Below the pieces are notes generated by a model. It saw only the letters and a list, made by a program, of their open reading frames with translations. It was not told the DNA's origin and searched no databases. Position numbers and translations under genes: made by a program. From Sipunculus nudus (taxonomy: Eukaryota > Annelida > Sipuncula > Golfingiida > Sipunculidae): DNA of 64,000 bases. The DNA lies in NCBI GenBank assembly GCA_026874595.1, contig CM049313.1, forward strand, positions 20,783,508-20,847,507, read 5' to 3'. Below, one piece after another: positions 12,331 to 25,438 of the stretch (positions are counted from its first letter, which is position 1; every line of letters starts with the position of its first letter).

Positions 12331-15300
12331 CCAACACATATCGTTAACAGGCTGCTTGGAAGGTGTACCTGTCAGATGTACAGTTTGCTCAAGATTTGTA
12401 GTTAAATAAACTGAAGCGATTTTTATCATGTGGTTTTCTTTTGCATTTATTATCATACTGATGAAACTGTATGTGTTAAAAGATGCATACTTTGTCAGAA
12501 TCATTTACCACTGTTAAATTGAAATGATTTGGAGCTGTACTTGTAGAATTGATAAGCCGATCCACATTAATTTTTCGACATTTGTAATGGATGGCATTAA
12601 TTTAGTTATGCAATTCGACAACCAATGCATTGAAATCATGTAAGATAAATCTTTAAAATTACGTAGGGTATCTTTTGAATTGACTTCAATTGAGATACAC
12701 ACAGTTTAAATGTGCTCCAAGGCAAGTACACAGTCAAATGTGCTTCAGCTTACTAGTATTTAATCCGTTGGACCAGGATATTTTTGTTGGTATCTAGAGA
12801 AATTCAACTCCCGTATATAGCTGCGTATATAGTGTCCTTTATTTTTATATAGCACTTCTGTGATAATGAAACTTAAATAAGGGTTCAAGTAACTTTCTAA
12901 ATGCCATTTCTTAGGTCAGACGAAATTATTAGGCATCGTAACAAAGCATTTTATTTTATTGAACTTTAAAGTAGAGCACCACATAAAAAAAGTTGTCCTT
13001 TAAAACATCACAGTACATATTCCGGTGTACATCATATCAAAGTTACACATCCCAGATGAATGTTGCACAATACTGTTGAACAATAGGTCACATTCGGCTT
13101 AACAAAAAAGTCACATCTCCTGGTTGCAGAAAAAAACCCCACCGAAACTTGATGTAGGAGGCAGCATGTATATATTGTATATGACTATATAACTTCTGTT
13201 GGCGACTAGTTGGAACGGCAGATTATTAATTTAATACTAATCCAAGTCTGAAGTTTACCCTCCATCACACCATGCCAAGCTCTCAACATGTAAAAGTGCG
13301 AGAATAAACACAGGTGCCCACATCTGTCTCCTATATTTCTGTGTTGTTGCCTTAGTGTCATTATATATGAAAATGTAAATTATCAAGAAAAAATCTTTTA
13401 TCTGGTTCGGCCTTTTCCCCAAACCTTCTTCTAATTCTACAGGTATTCGAAAAAGCTAAAGAGAAGAATTATAGAGATAAAGTGACATTAAATAAAAGAT
13501 TATATCAAACATTTATGTTAGAGTCTATATAACACTATATCTGTCATGAATCTAGAAAACTAACAATAAGAGCACCAGTGATCGTTTCTCACGATTATAA
13601 CAGATTATATGAGGATTGTTTAACTCAAATAAACACAAAATCTTACATAAAAAGCATATAGGTCGACTAATTATCAAGGTAAAGAAATAATGGACAGTAT
13701 ATAACCGAACCTACCGGATGATATATTTGTATTTACTAATATCAAATAAACGGTACATCTCTAGAGGGCAATAACAGTCAATTTGCCAAATAATTTTTGT
13801 TACTTGTAAATATTACTGTCATCATATTTCCATGTGACTAAAATGGTTTTCAACACCTGGTGCTTTCATTCATGCATGCAATCGATTAATCAGTCATAGA
13901 TATTCAATAACAAATTTATTTTAGTTACACATGTCATGCTATTTTATTTTTATTTTATTCTGAACACTGTAATCGTCATAGTAGCATGTACATGCTAGTG
14001 TTTGTAAGATTCTCTCTCAGACTCTGAATATAAATAAAACTAGTCGAAAAGTTGTAAAAATGATTGTACACGAGTTAGCACTATCATAAATGAAATATTT
14101 GCAGAATGCATTCATTTAAGACTTTATCTTCTTCGCGACGATAAGGAATAAATCAAAAGTTTATATCACTGCAATGAAAGGAGTTAACAACTAAATATTG
14201 TTTAAAAAAACTGTTGTCAAATTTTCAATACATGTTAACACACAGAAAAAACTGATATCTATAACAAAGCAAAACGTATCCGTGTCATAATGCAAACAAT
14301 AGCTTGCTAATGTTTCTTAAACTTAAAGTTTTAAGTGTTAAGTCTAAGAGGTGAGTAAAAGATAAGCTCACAAACCAACGGACAGCACGATCAGACTGTG
14401 TACGGTGCAAACACACGGTTAGATATTCAGTGAATTCACAGTCCTATGTAGTAATTTATCTACATGTTTTTATTCTTTACAAGTTTATCAGTTTGCAATA
14501 CTAAATTTTTATTTGCAAATAACAAAATAAGTTAATATTATGGACATCTTAAACGAACAAAGTGACCTTTATTTCTCCAAACATAAAAAAACGAAATTTT
14601 ATACCTGGTGACCTTGATAACCTTCAAAATGACCTTCAAATTCAAATTTTGCGATGGCATCCATCCACATCTCTTTAACCTCCTTTCACTCTTCAGATCC
14701 CACATGGATGCCTGCTATTATCACGTGATGCCTAAAGAAATTATTCTAAATACATCTAAATGGCCCCTATATAGCCTTATGCTACACATACTAAAATTAA
14801 AAAAACAAAGTATGAACCGACCGAGGCGGATCCAGGTATCAGAAAAAGGAGGGGTCCAAACCAGGACGACTAATGACAAACTCCAAAGTAGGTTCCCAGG
14901 TCCGAAAGGGGGCGGGGGTCCAGGAGGCAAAAAAAGTGTCTAATTCTCTTCAAAAAGGTTGAAGCTGCTAAATAAAAAGTGGTGACAATATAACTTATAG
15001 TGACAGAAAAAAGTATGCTTGTGTATTATTTATAATACTGAACTGAAAACTGCAGCAAAGAAACATTCAGCTGTGTGAGAACAGCATACAAACATCAGCG
15101 CCATCTGTCCATGAAGGACAAAAATAAAGTAGGAATCTAGTCATGCGGTATAGCAACCATAAACTTTCAGCAAAAGCATTGAAAGTTGAATGAATGATAA
15201 AAATTGTTGGAATCTTTTTTACAAAAGGCCGAAAAAGTGCCAATTTTATACCATAACTAACACAAAGGATTTAAAAAAAATTCAACTTATTATGGAATGG

Positions 15301-16265
15301 TATATTGACGGACTATTAAGTACTTGTGGGAAATCTAATAAAGTTACATTTAGAGATTGCTGCGCCTTAAATCTGAAATGCGCCAATCACAGGGTCGTAG
15401 CTAAGATAAACTGCGGGGGGGGGGGGGGGCTTCATCCATGCCAGGTGACAAATGGTCCTTACGCCTACACACACACACGCACTCACACAAACACATAACA
15501 CACACGCACTCACACAAACACATAACACACACGCACTCACACAAACACATAAACTTATACATCTATTTATGTATATATTTGTGTGTGTATAAAATTGCAT
15601 GGATTTTAAAGTCAGTCAAAGCTTTAAATCCTAGAAAATTAAAACTTCGAACAAGGAGCAGTCTAGAATTCCAATATTACTGTAAAATGTTTAATACTAC
15701 AAAAAAAAGTGTCAAAACATAAAAGAGACGGCAAATGGGTGAAAAATCAGTTATTACAAACACTTTTATTAGTTTGGAATGAAAGATTCCTCATCACTAG
15801 TTTCTTAGTTTTCTCATGGCAAATTCAAAAATTTTGTCTCTGAGGTAGATCTCTGTAAAAATTTTTACAGATGAAATTGTAGAGTCATGAAACTTAACTA
15901 ATATTTACAGTTCCAAAACTTACTTTCCTACAATAATGTTCGTAGAGTCTGAAAAGTCCTCAAACGCCCCTTAATCTACTTTTTTTTGGAAATCAAACTC
16001 TTTTCATAATATTTTTTTCCATTTGGGTATTTAATCAAGGTATTTTCATCAAGATGTAAAACAGTGGCCTAAAAAAGTGCAAATTCTAAAAGTAATGACT
16101 AATTTTTTTTTTGCTTGAAGCCCGTTTTTACATTCTTTTAACTATTCTGAGAAAATTATAACCAAACAGACAATCAGGCAGACACACAGATGAAGGGAGA
16201 CAAGAACAGGCTTGGGCTGAAAATCCAAAAGCAGATAAATTGCTATTAAAGTGTGCTGGTTGTGA
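12331..16265. other. Gene-free AT-rich stretch
   Basis: No gene is recognised on either strand. Contents include a GGGTCC-rich repeat at about 14816-14955, a G run near 15417-15429 and the 27-bp minisatellite listed separately. The frames at 14608-14943, 15190-15498 and 15438-15722 run through these repeats and have no family features. Confidence 0.55.
15470..15551 (+). repeat. 27-bp minisatellite, three copies
   Basis: The unit reads approximately cacacacgcactcacacaaa followed by cacataa and is repeated three times almost without change. It is a CA-rich minisatellite next to a G run. Confidence 0.8.
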
Positions 16266-16269
16266 TGTT

Positions 16270-16515
16270 TAATTCTGCAGCCTGTCATTACTATTTGGTT
16301 GAGTCGTCTGCTCACAAATCAAGTCATCGACACGGCTTTCAGCCAATCGCAGCATCTGAAGCACAGCGGTCCTCGCTGTCATAAATCTGCTCTTATCGCT
16401 CTGTGAAACAAGGTTCCGTACATTTGCCCTTAGGACGCCCAGTTGCTCCGGAAAGTTTTCAAAGATTTTCTTGATCACTGGTGACGTAAAGTGCGGGAAG
16501 TGACCTCGGCATATA
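16270..16515 (-). other. Possible minus-strand terminal exon, unknown product
   Basis: The minus strand has an acceptor-like ag near 16511 followed by an open frame of about 80 codons ending in TAA at 16270-16272. The peptide contains FPHFTSPVIKKIFENFPEQL and later AVLQMLRLAESRVDDLI, with amphipathic helical character and balanced composition, unlike the low-complexity frames around it. It could be the last exon of a gene whose other exons lie at higher coordinates. No family is recognised and no partner exon was found. Confidence 0.28.
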
Positions 16516-16864
16516 AAGATTTTAAAATTTAAGATAACTTGGATATTCTCTTTTCTTTTCAATTGCTAATTTTTTCAAGACATGATATTGACCCGATTTT
16601 ACTAAAGAAGTCTACAGTAATTTCTCTAGATTGCTTCACTCTCAACAAAGCTACATCTGATAATAAAATGAATCTGATCGAGGGAAATTACAAGTATTTT
16701 TAATTTAAGGAAAGGGACTTAATATCTACTAGAAAAACATACATAAGTCCTAAGTAGTTCGCAGAAATGGGTACGTTAACGCAACCAGGACCTGCAGGTG
16801 CAGTAGAGACAAGGCCTATTTGCTGAAGGAAACTTCAGGTGTTATAACAAAGAGCCTAACCAGG

Positions 16865-16930
16865 ATTCAGGAATATTTAAAAAAACTTTATAATATATAT
16901 ATATATATACATATAAATATATATATATAT

Positions 16931-16982
<52 letters not shown>

Positions 16983-16985
16983 ACA
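16865..16985. repeat. AT/AC microsatellite in a dispersed repeat
   Basis: Left arm taaaaaaactttataa, shared with 2281-2298, is followed by AT, AC and again AT runs up to 16980. Probably the same microsatellite-cored family as 2270-2345. The frame at 16820-17005 is a translation of the repeat. Confidence 0.6.
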
Positions 16986-17004
16986 CGGAACCTTATATCA
17001 CGTA

Positions 17005-17813
17005 GATCACGTAGTCGTGACAAGCATAATTTTTTTGTTACGGAGATAAATAAAAATCAGATTCTGTAACACAAGGCAGCATGAAATGTCTAGGGGAATG
17101 AATAAAGAAGTCAGTGTTTTCTTGTTAACAAATAATTAAAATTTATTCTTAAAACAACCCTTACATCACATTACAAAGTAGTAAATAAATACAAGTATAT
17201 AAATAAAGTGTACAGTACCTAGATATCCCCACAGTCACAGCGACAACTAGTCCTTTAAAACGTATAATCCAGATGAAAAGTTCACATTAATCTTCTCCGA
17301 AAATAATAGTCCAATTCAATCACCAGATCAATCTGTTGTCATCCAAAATAATCCCGTATGCAGACTGCAGACAGGCCTCACTAAATCTGCATAGAGTTCG
17401 TAGAATCCCTGACACTACTGCAATAATCAGATAGGTCCACAAAGTGACTCACACTCTATTGTGTCCGCTTGGATCTTTCTCTCTCCTCCTATCGGCTATT
17501 AAACACAGCCCCTATTTAACTTTTCATCCGAAAATTCTAGAAACTTCTATTTCACGAACAATCCAAAGAACCCAACAATACATAATACACACTCGCCCAA
17601 AGAACAATACAACACACGCGTTCATAGAGCGCGAACAGCACAAAATATTCCAGATTAGAGCTGTGTCTTTACACGCCAGGCTTCCCAGTATGGATTACAC
17701 CAAGCGCTGTGTCTGTACACATCAGAGTTCACGCGTGGCCATAGCTGCCATAGCAACGGGCTATGCGTGCGCCACAAGAACCAAGTGCCACAACACATGT
17801 AACAGACATCTAT

Positions 17814-17816
<3 letters not shown>
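17005..17816. other. Gene-free stretch
   Basis: No gene is supported. A 123-codon + strand frame at 17444-17815 is rich in Thr, His, Arg and Cys, has no domain feature and runs into the AT microsatellite at its end. Confidence 0.5.
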
Positions 17817-17877
<61 letters not shown>

Positions 17878-17897
17878 CTCGGTGCACCTTGACACCT
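17817..17897. repeat. AT microsatellite with conserved right arm
   Basis: An AT run of nearly 60 bases is followed by attactcggtgcaccttgac, the same right arm as at 2321-2341. Confidence 0.7.
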
Positions 17898-18837
17898 ATC
17901 TATTGCTATTTGAAACATATGTGCATAGTGTATCATTACAATTGTTTATTTGTATTTCATTATTTAACGTTTATATTTTAAACAAGTCGTTCATGCTCAT
18001 TTACCATTACACAAATATTGCAATCAGTAGCCCCATAACCGAAAGAACACTTTTCTGATCCGGTTCAAACTTTGCTTACAGATAGTTTGGAATGTGTAGA
18101 TAAAGCACATTATTTCCCATTAAAAACTTCCTTAACAGAGAGAAAGAATTAAGAATCTAGATTTCTGGGTTTAAATTTCCCGGTACACAGTTTGCAAAAT
18201 ATAAGTTACAGTGGTCTAATTTCGTTTCCAAGTGATTTCCCTAGGATCCCATGGCTGATAATGTTAGACTTTCTATGTCTAACAAATACCACTTGTGTCC
18301 TGCAAACGCTCTGAGTTGAATTTGGACGTGACAGTGAAACTGCAAGAAAAAAGACTTTCCTACTCAGGAAAGCACTCAGGCACATCATTTTTGCTTGAGA
18401 AGAGGCTTTTAATAAGCCAAGATTTAAAAAAAAATTGTTTATTAAATCTGTTTGGGAAATTTTGGTGATAGGCATGGAGTACCCAATTTTAGATTGTCAT
18501 TACCTTTGGAGGGAGAAAAGTAATCCGTCCTAGGACCACTCACACTAACTAGGTTCGACCATCATCTGCCTAAGCATCATTAACTTACAATAAACGCTCC
18601 AGTTAACATCCTTAAATTTAATTTACTTAATTGTAATATCATGGAGACCTAGAACTGAGTAAACTATCGATTACTTTATACAAATATTAAATATATTAAA
18701 AGTGATATATCTGAAATTAAGATAATCTGAAATTGTTTTAGGATTTAATGATGACTTCATAAGGTTATGTCAATCGGTAGTGGCTCAGCCTGCAAATCAA
18801 AATTTCTCTAATGATCTTGGTTTCTTTGTGTTCGACG
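17898..18837. other. Gene-free stretch
   Basis: No gene or clear repeat pairing seen. The 89-codon minus-strand frame at 18206-18475 has no recognisable family feature. Confidence 0.45.
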
Positions 18838-19345
18838 ATGGTTCATTGTTTTAACCTTTTGGGCCTATTTATGCTCTCCGTGAATGTGCTAGTACAGTTA
18901 TGTACAGTTCTAAAAATTTTCTTAGATGCCTTGGTTAAAACAGGGTTTATAGTTTATTCTATGTAACAAGTGACTGATTTTAAGGATGTTCGATTCCCGA
19001 AAACGATGCATCAGCAAAATTTACATACTACAATTTGATCCTTTATGTACTTTACTGCCAGAGGTTAAACTAGTTATAGTTATAAAACGGAACTTCATCA
19101 AAGATCAGAGTCGGAGATGACTACATGTGTGGTATTTTGTTGCTGGGATTACTTCACACTCTTAAACTTAGTACATGCCTCGTTTTCCTTAGATTTTTCT
19201 TAGATAATTCCTTGTATTCTGTCAAATGACCTCCTCATAAACGAAAACGTCAGTACGGTCGATGCTTACATTTTATATATAGAACCTTTAGCGTTCATAA
19301 ATAATACTTCTCAATAAATGGGCTAACCAGCTTACCATTCTTTCT
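18838..19345 (+). repeat. Upstream flank repeat, partner of 2350-3110
   Basis: Aligned landmarks with 2350-3110 include ctctccgtgaa, tgtacagtt followed by cttagatgc, gtaacaagtgac and ataaatgggc with aaccagctta. It places the 5' limit of the older duplication shared by units 1 and 2. Confidence 0.6.
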
Positions 19346-20340
19346 GATGGACGCCGATAGTATAACTTAAGCTATAGATTTCATTTAATTAACTCCGTTT
19401 ACGTCTGTAATTCTATGCCAACGTTTTATATTGAAAAAGAACTCTTCATGGTCTGCTTTTCTCGATTGCTTATCACTTCTTTTTCTGTCTCTTATCATGC
19501 TTGCCATTCCAAGTGGGATGTTGGTTCGTTATTTCATAAGTTTGTATGTGCTGCCTTTGCTGTCTTTATGTCCCAGTTCTTGAGAAATGGTGTTTGCTAT
19601 GCCTGTCCTTTGTTGAGATGCGACTGTCACGAGAGAACTGTGACTTAGTTATTGTATTGCATGTTCTAGTTGGGAGTATAACCAGATCATTGTTTTGATA
19701 ATCTACTGTACATTTATTTGGAATTTTATGTTCAGATATTAGCGTGAGAGCCTTAGTTAGCGAGGACACGTGTCTCGTTTGATGTAAATTTAAGTACAGT
19801 TTAATTTCGTCTCTGTTTGTCGGTCTCTGAAGTAACGAGTGTTTGTTGTTGATTGAAAAGGAAGTGCACCTGTTAAGTTTTGTTTCCGATGAATTTTGTC
19901 TCTGAAGGCGTATGCATATTAACATTCATACTCTTATTGAGGGTCGGCATAATTCGGAATAGTGATATAGTGATTGGCCAGAAGACAAGTAGGAGTTGTG
20001 AAGTCAGCAAAGAAATATAAGTGGTGAGTAGGACGAGCTTTAGGAGAAGTGTCTTACTAGCGTACAAGTTAGGTATAGCCTGGCGATAACTGCAGTCCAG
20101 GGGAATGTCTGCATGTATAAGCCGAGACAGCTGAGAGACAATATATGCAACAGAAGTAGACGGTTTCTGAGGAAGACCACGGTTATTTCTCTGTATCGGA
20201 CTTCAGAGTCAGTATCGCATTTTCGCCGCCGACGGATTCTTACCTCTTGTGAGCGATTCCAGGAAAAGACCGAGAACTTATTTAAACGCGTAACTGTAGA
20301 GGTACAGGATTTTGCTGTGTGGAAGCATATTCTGTGACCT
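19346..20340. other. Gene-free stretch before the duplicated block
   Basis: No gene is supported. Overlapping frames on both strands at 19415-20381 have no shared motif and no splice context. This stretch has no counterpart in front of block II, so the block I/II duplication starts at about 20341. Confidence 0.5.
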
Positions 20341-23300
20341 AGAACTGTATGATTCCAGGAGACATCAACTGTGAAAGACATTGTTTCTACGCCTGGAAAG
20401 AAAGGTTTGTGCGTGTTGCGTGAACTGTATCATGAATAGCCAACAAATATACTTTAGCGGTGGACTGTTGTTTATAGAACCTCCGTGTATCTATAGGTCT
20501 CAGGTGGACTAAGTGTACTGTATACACAGCGGGAGCCACACAGTGAGACGAACAGTGCGACGTCCCGGTGTTACGTGTGTGCGACTGTCATGTGAGCAGG
20601 AACTGTGTAAACAAGGAACTTCTCTGTGCAGTGTGATAAACAGACTCTGTGCTAATTTGTGTGTTTATCAACTGTTTGAACAGATGGAGAGCCTGTCCAG
20701 AGAATGTAGGTAACTTCTTAATTTTATATATTGATTTGATTTTGTTAATCCATGTCTTGTTAGTCTCTTTGGAGTGTAAGAATGTACGTGTGACCGGTAT
20801 GTATTTACCGGTGTGACACGGACTAACATCACCAAGGCTGTATATAAGTAGAGAAACTTGTTTCTGATATGCCCCAGCCGGTGTCCCTTAGGGCATTTAT
20901 ACAGTTCTCGATACGACACTGATTTATTTCTTATGTATTTGCCAGCTTTTCCAAAGGTCAGATCTAATAAGTTCACCTTCTACCTTATTGATCACTCTGG
21001 GCTAAAAGGTGTCACTTCTGGTGTATTGTTCAGCCTTTTGTTTCTACTAAACACTCGACCGTATTCCCTTTGCGTTGATCTTTATTCCTCACATTTTACA
21101 AGACATACTGATATGATATAGTATGTGGTAACATATTTTGCTCCTGTGGCATCGTGTCTCCACAGCAATACATCCATGAGCTGAATCTGGATAAGGTTTT
21201 CGAATTTGATTAAATTATTTACATTATAAAATGGAACATGGAGCCGGGAGGCACAATCGACTCAGGAGGCTTGACTTGTATGGACTTCCAGCTTTGATCT
21301 ATGTCTATCTGGCCACATGGAATCAGAAGCTTTTTCTACATCTAAATATGTGCTCAGGGTATCATGCGTCTTCCATTTGCAAGCTATTATTGATTGTCCT
21401 AGTCTGAAAACTCGGCTACATATACACCTTCCCTGAAAGGAACCTTTTTGAAATGAATTTCAAGCAAGCAAGTTTTATATTCCATGTGACTTGTCCCTTA
21501 CAAACAGTTTGATCATGACAGATGGTAGTCAACCTCAATGTTGGGATAATGACAGATAACGCATGACGCCGCCCAGTAGAAACGACATGGATTTCCGGGG
21601 TAAATTATATCACTGTTAGTGTAAAGTAAGTCTTGTTTATGCTTTACTTAATATTTTGAGTAAGCTCTTAGGTCAGAGTGCCTATAAACTTCTTTGGACA
21701 TGTCTGATCCCCACATATTTCTAATCTAAAGTTAAGTTTTCAATGAAACTCTGGCCAGATTACACATTTAAGGGGTCTCCTATTCTTTCTAAGGGTACCT
21801 CCTTGCCTAACCTCAACATGTAACTGCGTTCTGGACCCACATAGCAACTTCCTGTGGCTGCACTGTATTCTTTTCACACAAACCTTAGCATTCAACTATT
21901 TTGAACTATACCAGTATAATCCATTGCCTCAAATATATTGGTATAAGCTCCGAACATGAATTGTTCCAATAGGATAGACCAATAATATTGTTTCGTGAAT
22001 TTTACACACAGGTCTGGGCATATAAGACTGCTTCTTCCACTTTCTGGCCCTTAGCTTGTTGCTTAACTGTTATGGCAGCTCTCATTGGCTTCCACTTTTT
22101 GGATTTAACTTTAAATTGATATGTGTTCACCTAGAAAATTCGTGCATGTCAAAATGTCTGAACGTCTTTTATATTCTATAGTCTCGTGGCCCTCCCGGAA
22201 CTGATTTTTTTCCACTCACTGATTGTTATCTGCATCTGCATGATGTATTTTTTAGGCGTATTGTTCACAATCTTTCGACCTGCGTTGCGGCCTCTAATTG
22301 CAGGAAGTCACCAGCACAATCCATATAATAGGCCGGATTTTATTTTCTGTTTGCTATTCTCTATGTCATTTTTCCTGTATAACCTCCACTGAGAAAATCT
22401 ACCTATTTGGCATTTCTCCTTCGTCTTCTTTAATTTCACGCCCGGTCCACTACACGGCTCAAAACCCTGATCGTCAGGAAGAAATACCAACTGCTTAGTC
22501 CATACAAGCGTTATCAGAAGGAATATCCCTTTCAAAGACCTTGCAAAGCCCTTACTCCTACACAAAATATAATGTACGTTCTGCATAAAAGGCCCCTAAG
22601 GGTGCAAAAGCGAGCATGGATCATTGCCGTCTCGTCACATTCCCCAACATACATCCATCCCGTACGTCCCACAAACACCTCCTTGGACGTCCCCGAAGTA
22701 CTCTTTACCCCGGGTCATCCTCTGTTGGTTAAGGTGCACTTCTCACTATGCGTCTCTTTGTATTGACCCATTGTCTAAATGGCTGAGGAATAGTCTATGA
22801 TTAATACATAATGTTCGGGACAGTTAATGCACCCAGTGAGTTTTATACAAGATGTATAAAAGTGATATCTATACAAAGTGTGAACAAGTGCAGAAAATTC
22901 TTTGTAAACTGGCCCTGTTTAATGGACCCTGCTTTATTTGAAGTCCAATGTTGATATATATGTATTGAGACTTCCAACAGGCTCAGCATAAACCTGTGCA
23001 TAACTCGTTCACGTATTTGTACACAAGCCAATTGTAACTAGAACTTTGCATTCTATTGAATGCAAGCCATGTAGCGGTTCCTCTTTTAATCTAACGTGGA
23101 AAGTCAACCCTCGTGAAAATGAATACAACATTGTTTCAGTAACGTTGTTTATTTTGTATACTTGCAGGGAAGTGTACAGGGTAGTACGCTTAGTACGGTT
23201 ACTTTCAGGGTAGTACATAAATCAGTATAAGCAGAGTTAGTTGTTACAACTAGGCCTGTTTTACGTCTGGTATTGATATATGGCATTCACAGAAAAAGGT

Positions 23301-23718
23301 TGAACACATCAAATAATATATATACATATTTACATTTATATGTGTGTGTGTGTTTGTGTGTGTATTTTAATTCAGCTAGAAACTAAATTATGTATCATAT
23401 GTTTTTCATCTATAACCTTCTAGAGACATAAAATATATGCACTTTGTACAGAGCTGGTTTAAAATATTCTTTGGTGCCCTTGCTTATTAGCAGGTGGAAG
23501 TGTCCACTGCATGTTAGTTTTACTGGACGTATGTGCACAAAAAAGCGAAGTGGCACATCTTTTTATTAGATGTGTGCGTCATCGAGATATCCCAATAAGA
23601 GTTGTTTCATGTGTGCCATCATGACTTTATTCACTGTCATTCGGGGATACGATAAACGTGTCCCCGATCATGACTTCCAGAATTAAAACTTAGGACAGGT
23701 TTGAAGACACGGTAATCT

Positions 23719-23896
23719 TTGTATGAATGAGCTATCACGACATTCGTTACTTATTCAATACACACATGGCACAGAGTGGGCTTTATCACTGCCTACTGGC
23801 CGTCTAATGCAGGAACGTTGTTCATTGTGTGTGGCAGTGCAACGCTTGTGTACACCGAAATTATGGTGACCCTGAAATGGGACTTTAACGTATCAG
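23719..23896 (+). other. Candidate untranslated first exon of unit 2, distal copy
   Basis: Block of about 180 bp containing tgaatgagctatcacgac and acacacatggcacagagtg, ending in CAG/GTATGTGG at 23896. It is one of two such blocks in front of unit 2. It would splice to the acceptor at 27082 (tcattcag), 34 bp before the start codon. Confidence 0.35.
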
Positions 23897-24874
23897 GTAT
23901 GTGGTTACATTAAGACACTCACACAACCTAGCATGCCCGCCTCCGAAAATGGCAGCATTTCAAACTCTTCCATTTAAATAATAACATGGCTTCAAATAAA
24001 TATCCATATACAGTGTTAGTATGGCTCAGGTCCTACTTATATAAGATACAAATAATACCGCTTGCAAGACACAAGTCACCTCTGAGTACGGTCTTTGCTA
24101 TAGGCCTGCACGTGTGCTTGTCCATTTACAGAACGAATGGTACTGAATAGAGAACATCCCTATACAATACGTACGTATGTGCAGCTGAAACTTGGGATGA
24201 TTAAAACGTACCTGCTGGCAACTGTCAGGCGCACATGTCAGAGTATACTTTATTTAACGAGAGCGAGGTTGTTACCAGATGTTCAGGTAGTTTATTGTTT
24301 TATAACACTATAGAAAGAAAGGTGATGCACTATTATAATTATTCCTAGTTGTGCTTAAGCAAAGCTACATTTTCTGGAGCTAATTGATAACAAAACGAGC
24401 ACAGTGTGTTCATGGTGTTACTTCATTCCGGCATATATTTAATCAAGCTTTACAGTGAGAAAACCTCGTAAATACAAAGGTCAACATGTCTCGTGCACCT
24501 TTTATTAAGCTTCCCTCCAAAGGAAGGTCAGGGATGTATTTTGATGAGTTTATTTCTAAACCATTTTAAATCAACACCAAGAATGTTTTGTTGTTGGATC
24601 TACTTACCATACACAAACAACACGAAACTAAAACCCTCGCAAACAAAAAGGCCACCACAGTATTATTTTTTATACACTAAACATAAAATCATCAAATATT
24701 TCAATTAGTAGGTTTGGTGAAAGGATATCTTTTTATATTTAGACTTCGCAAAGTTCAACTTGACCAGTTTATATTTTTAATTTTTTGAAAAATAATCTGG
24801 TGAGGTATAAAAAGTCAGTTTTTTTCTGCTACAAGAATAGGAGTGTTATCGGTAATCTATGTCACGTATATATG

Positions 24875-24879
<5 letters not shown>

Positions 24880-24922
<43 letters not shown>

Positions 24923-24930
24923 TATATATA
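24880..24930. repeat. AT microsatellite between the two flank repeats
   Basis: A TATG/TGTA lead-in is followed by an AT run of about 40 bases. It lies at the junction of the two 1.5-kb flank copies. Unit 4's single flank has AT then GT repeats at 39868-39912 in the same relative place, just 5' of the ttcagctagaaactaa start of the repeat. Confidence 0.75.
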
Positions 24931-25289
24931 TTTTGTCATTCAGCTAGAAACTAAATAATATATCATATGTATATCAAATATGAGCTTAGACAGACATGCA
25001 ATTTTTGTATTTTTTACAGAGCTAAACAGAGATTAACTTAGGTGCCCTAGTTCACCAGGAGGTGGAAGGGTTGATCATATATTAATTTGATTGACGCAAC
25101 TACACAAGTAAAGCGTAGTCGCACACGTATAGATATGTCTTCGTCATTTTTTTGTCGAAGTGAAACATTATCAGTTGATTGTGCGTCATCGAGATATCCC
25201 GATAAGAGATGTTTCTTGTGTGCCTTCATACCTGTATTTACTTACATTCGGGGATAAAAGTGTCCTCAAACGTGACTGTCAGAATCAAA

Positions 25290-25438
25290 ACTTGGCAAAA
25301 CACAGATGGCACAGAGTAGGCGTTATCACTGACTACTCGCCGTCAAATACAGCAAAGTTGTGTCCTTGTGTGTAGTAGAGCAACGCTTGTGTACACATAC
25401 ATTAACGGGGACCCTGAAATGGGAATGTGACGTGTCAG
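25290..25438 (+). other. Candidate untranslated first exon of unit 2, proximal copy
   Basis: Shorter version of the 23719-23896 block, lacking the 5' tgaatgagct part but keeping acagatggcacagagta and the donor CAG/GTATGTGG ending at 25438. If both copies are used, unit 2 has two alternative first exons about 1.5 kb apart. Confidence 0.33.

Noticed and set aside
17444-17815. A 123-codon gene
   Set aside because: No family feature, odd composition, and it ends in a microsatellite. Length alone is not enough at this reading-frame density.
19415-20381. Genes in the stretch before block I
   Set aside because: Frames of 64-119 codons overlap on both strands without splice context or family motifs, and were not found elsewhere in the array.
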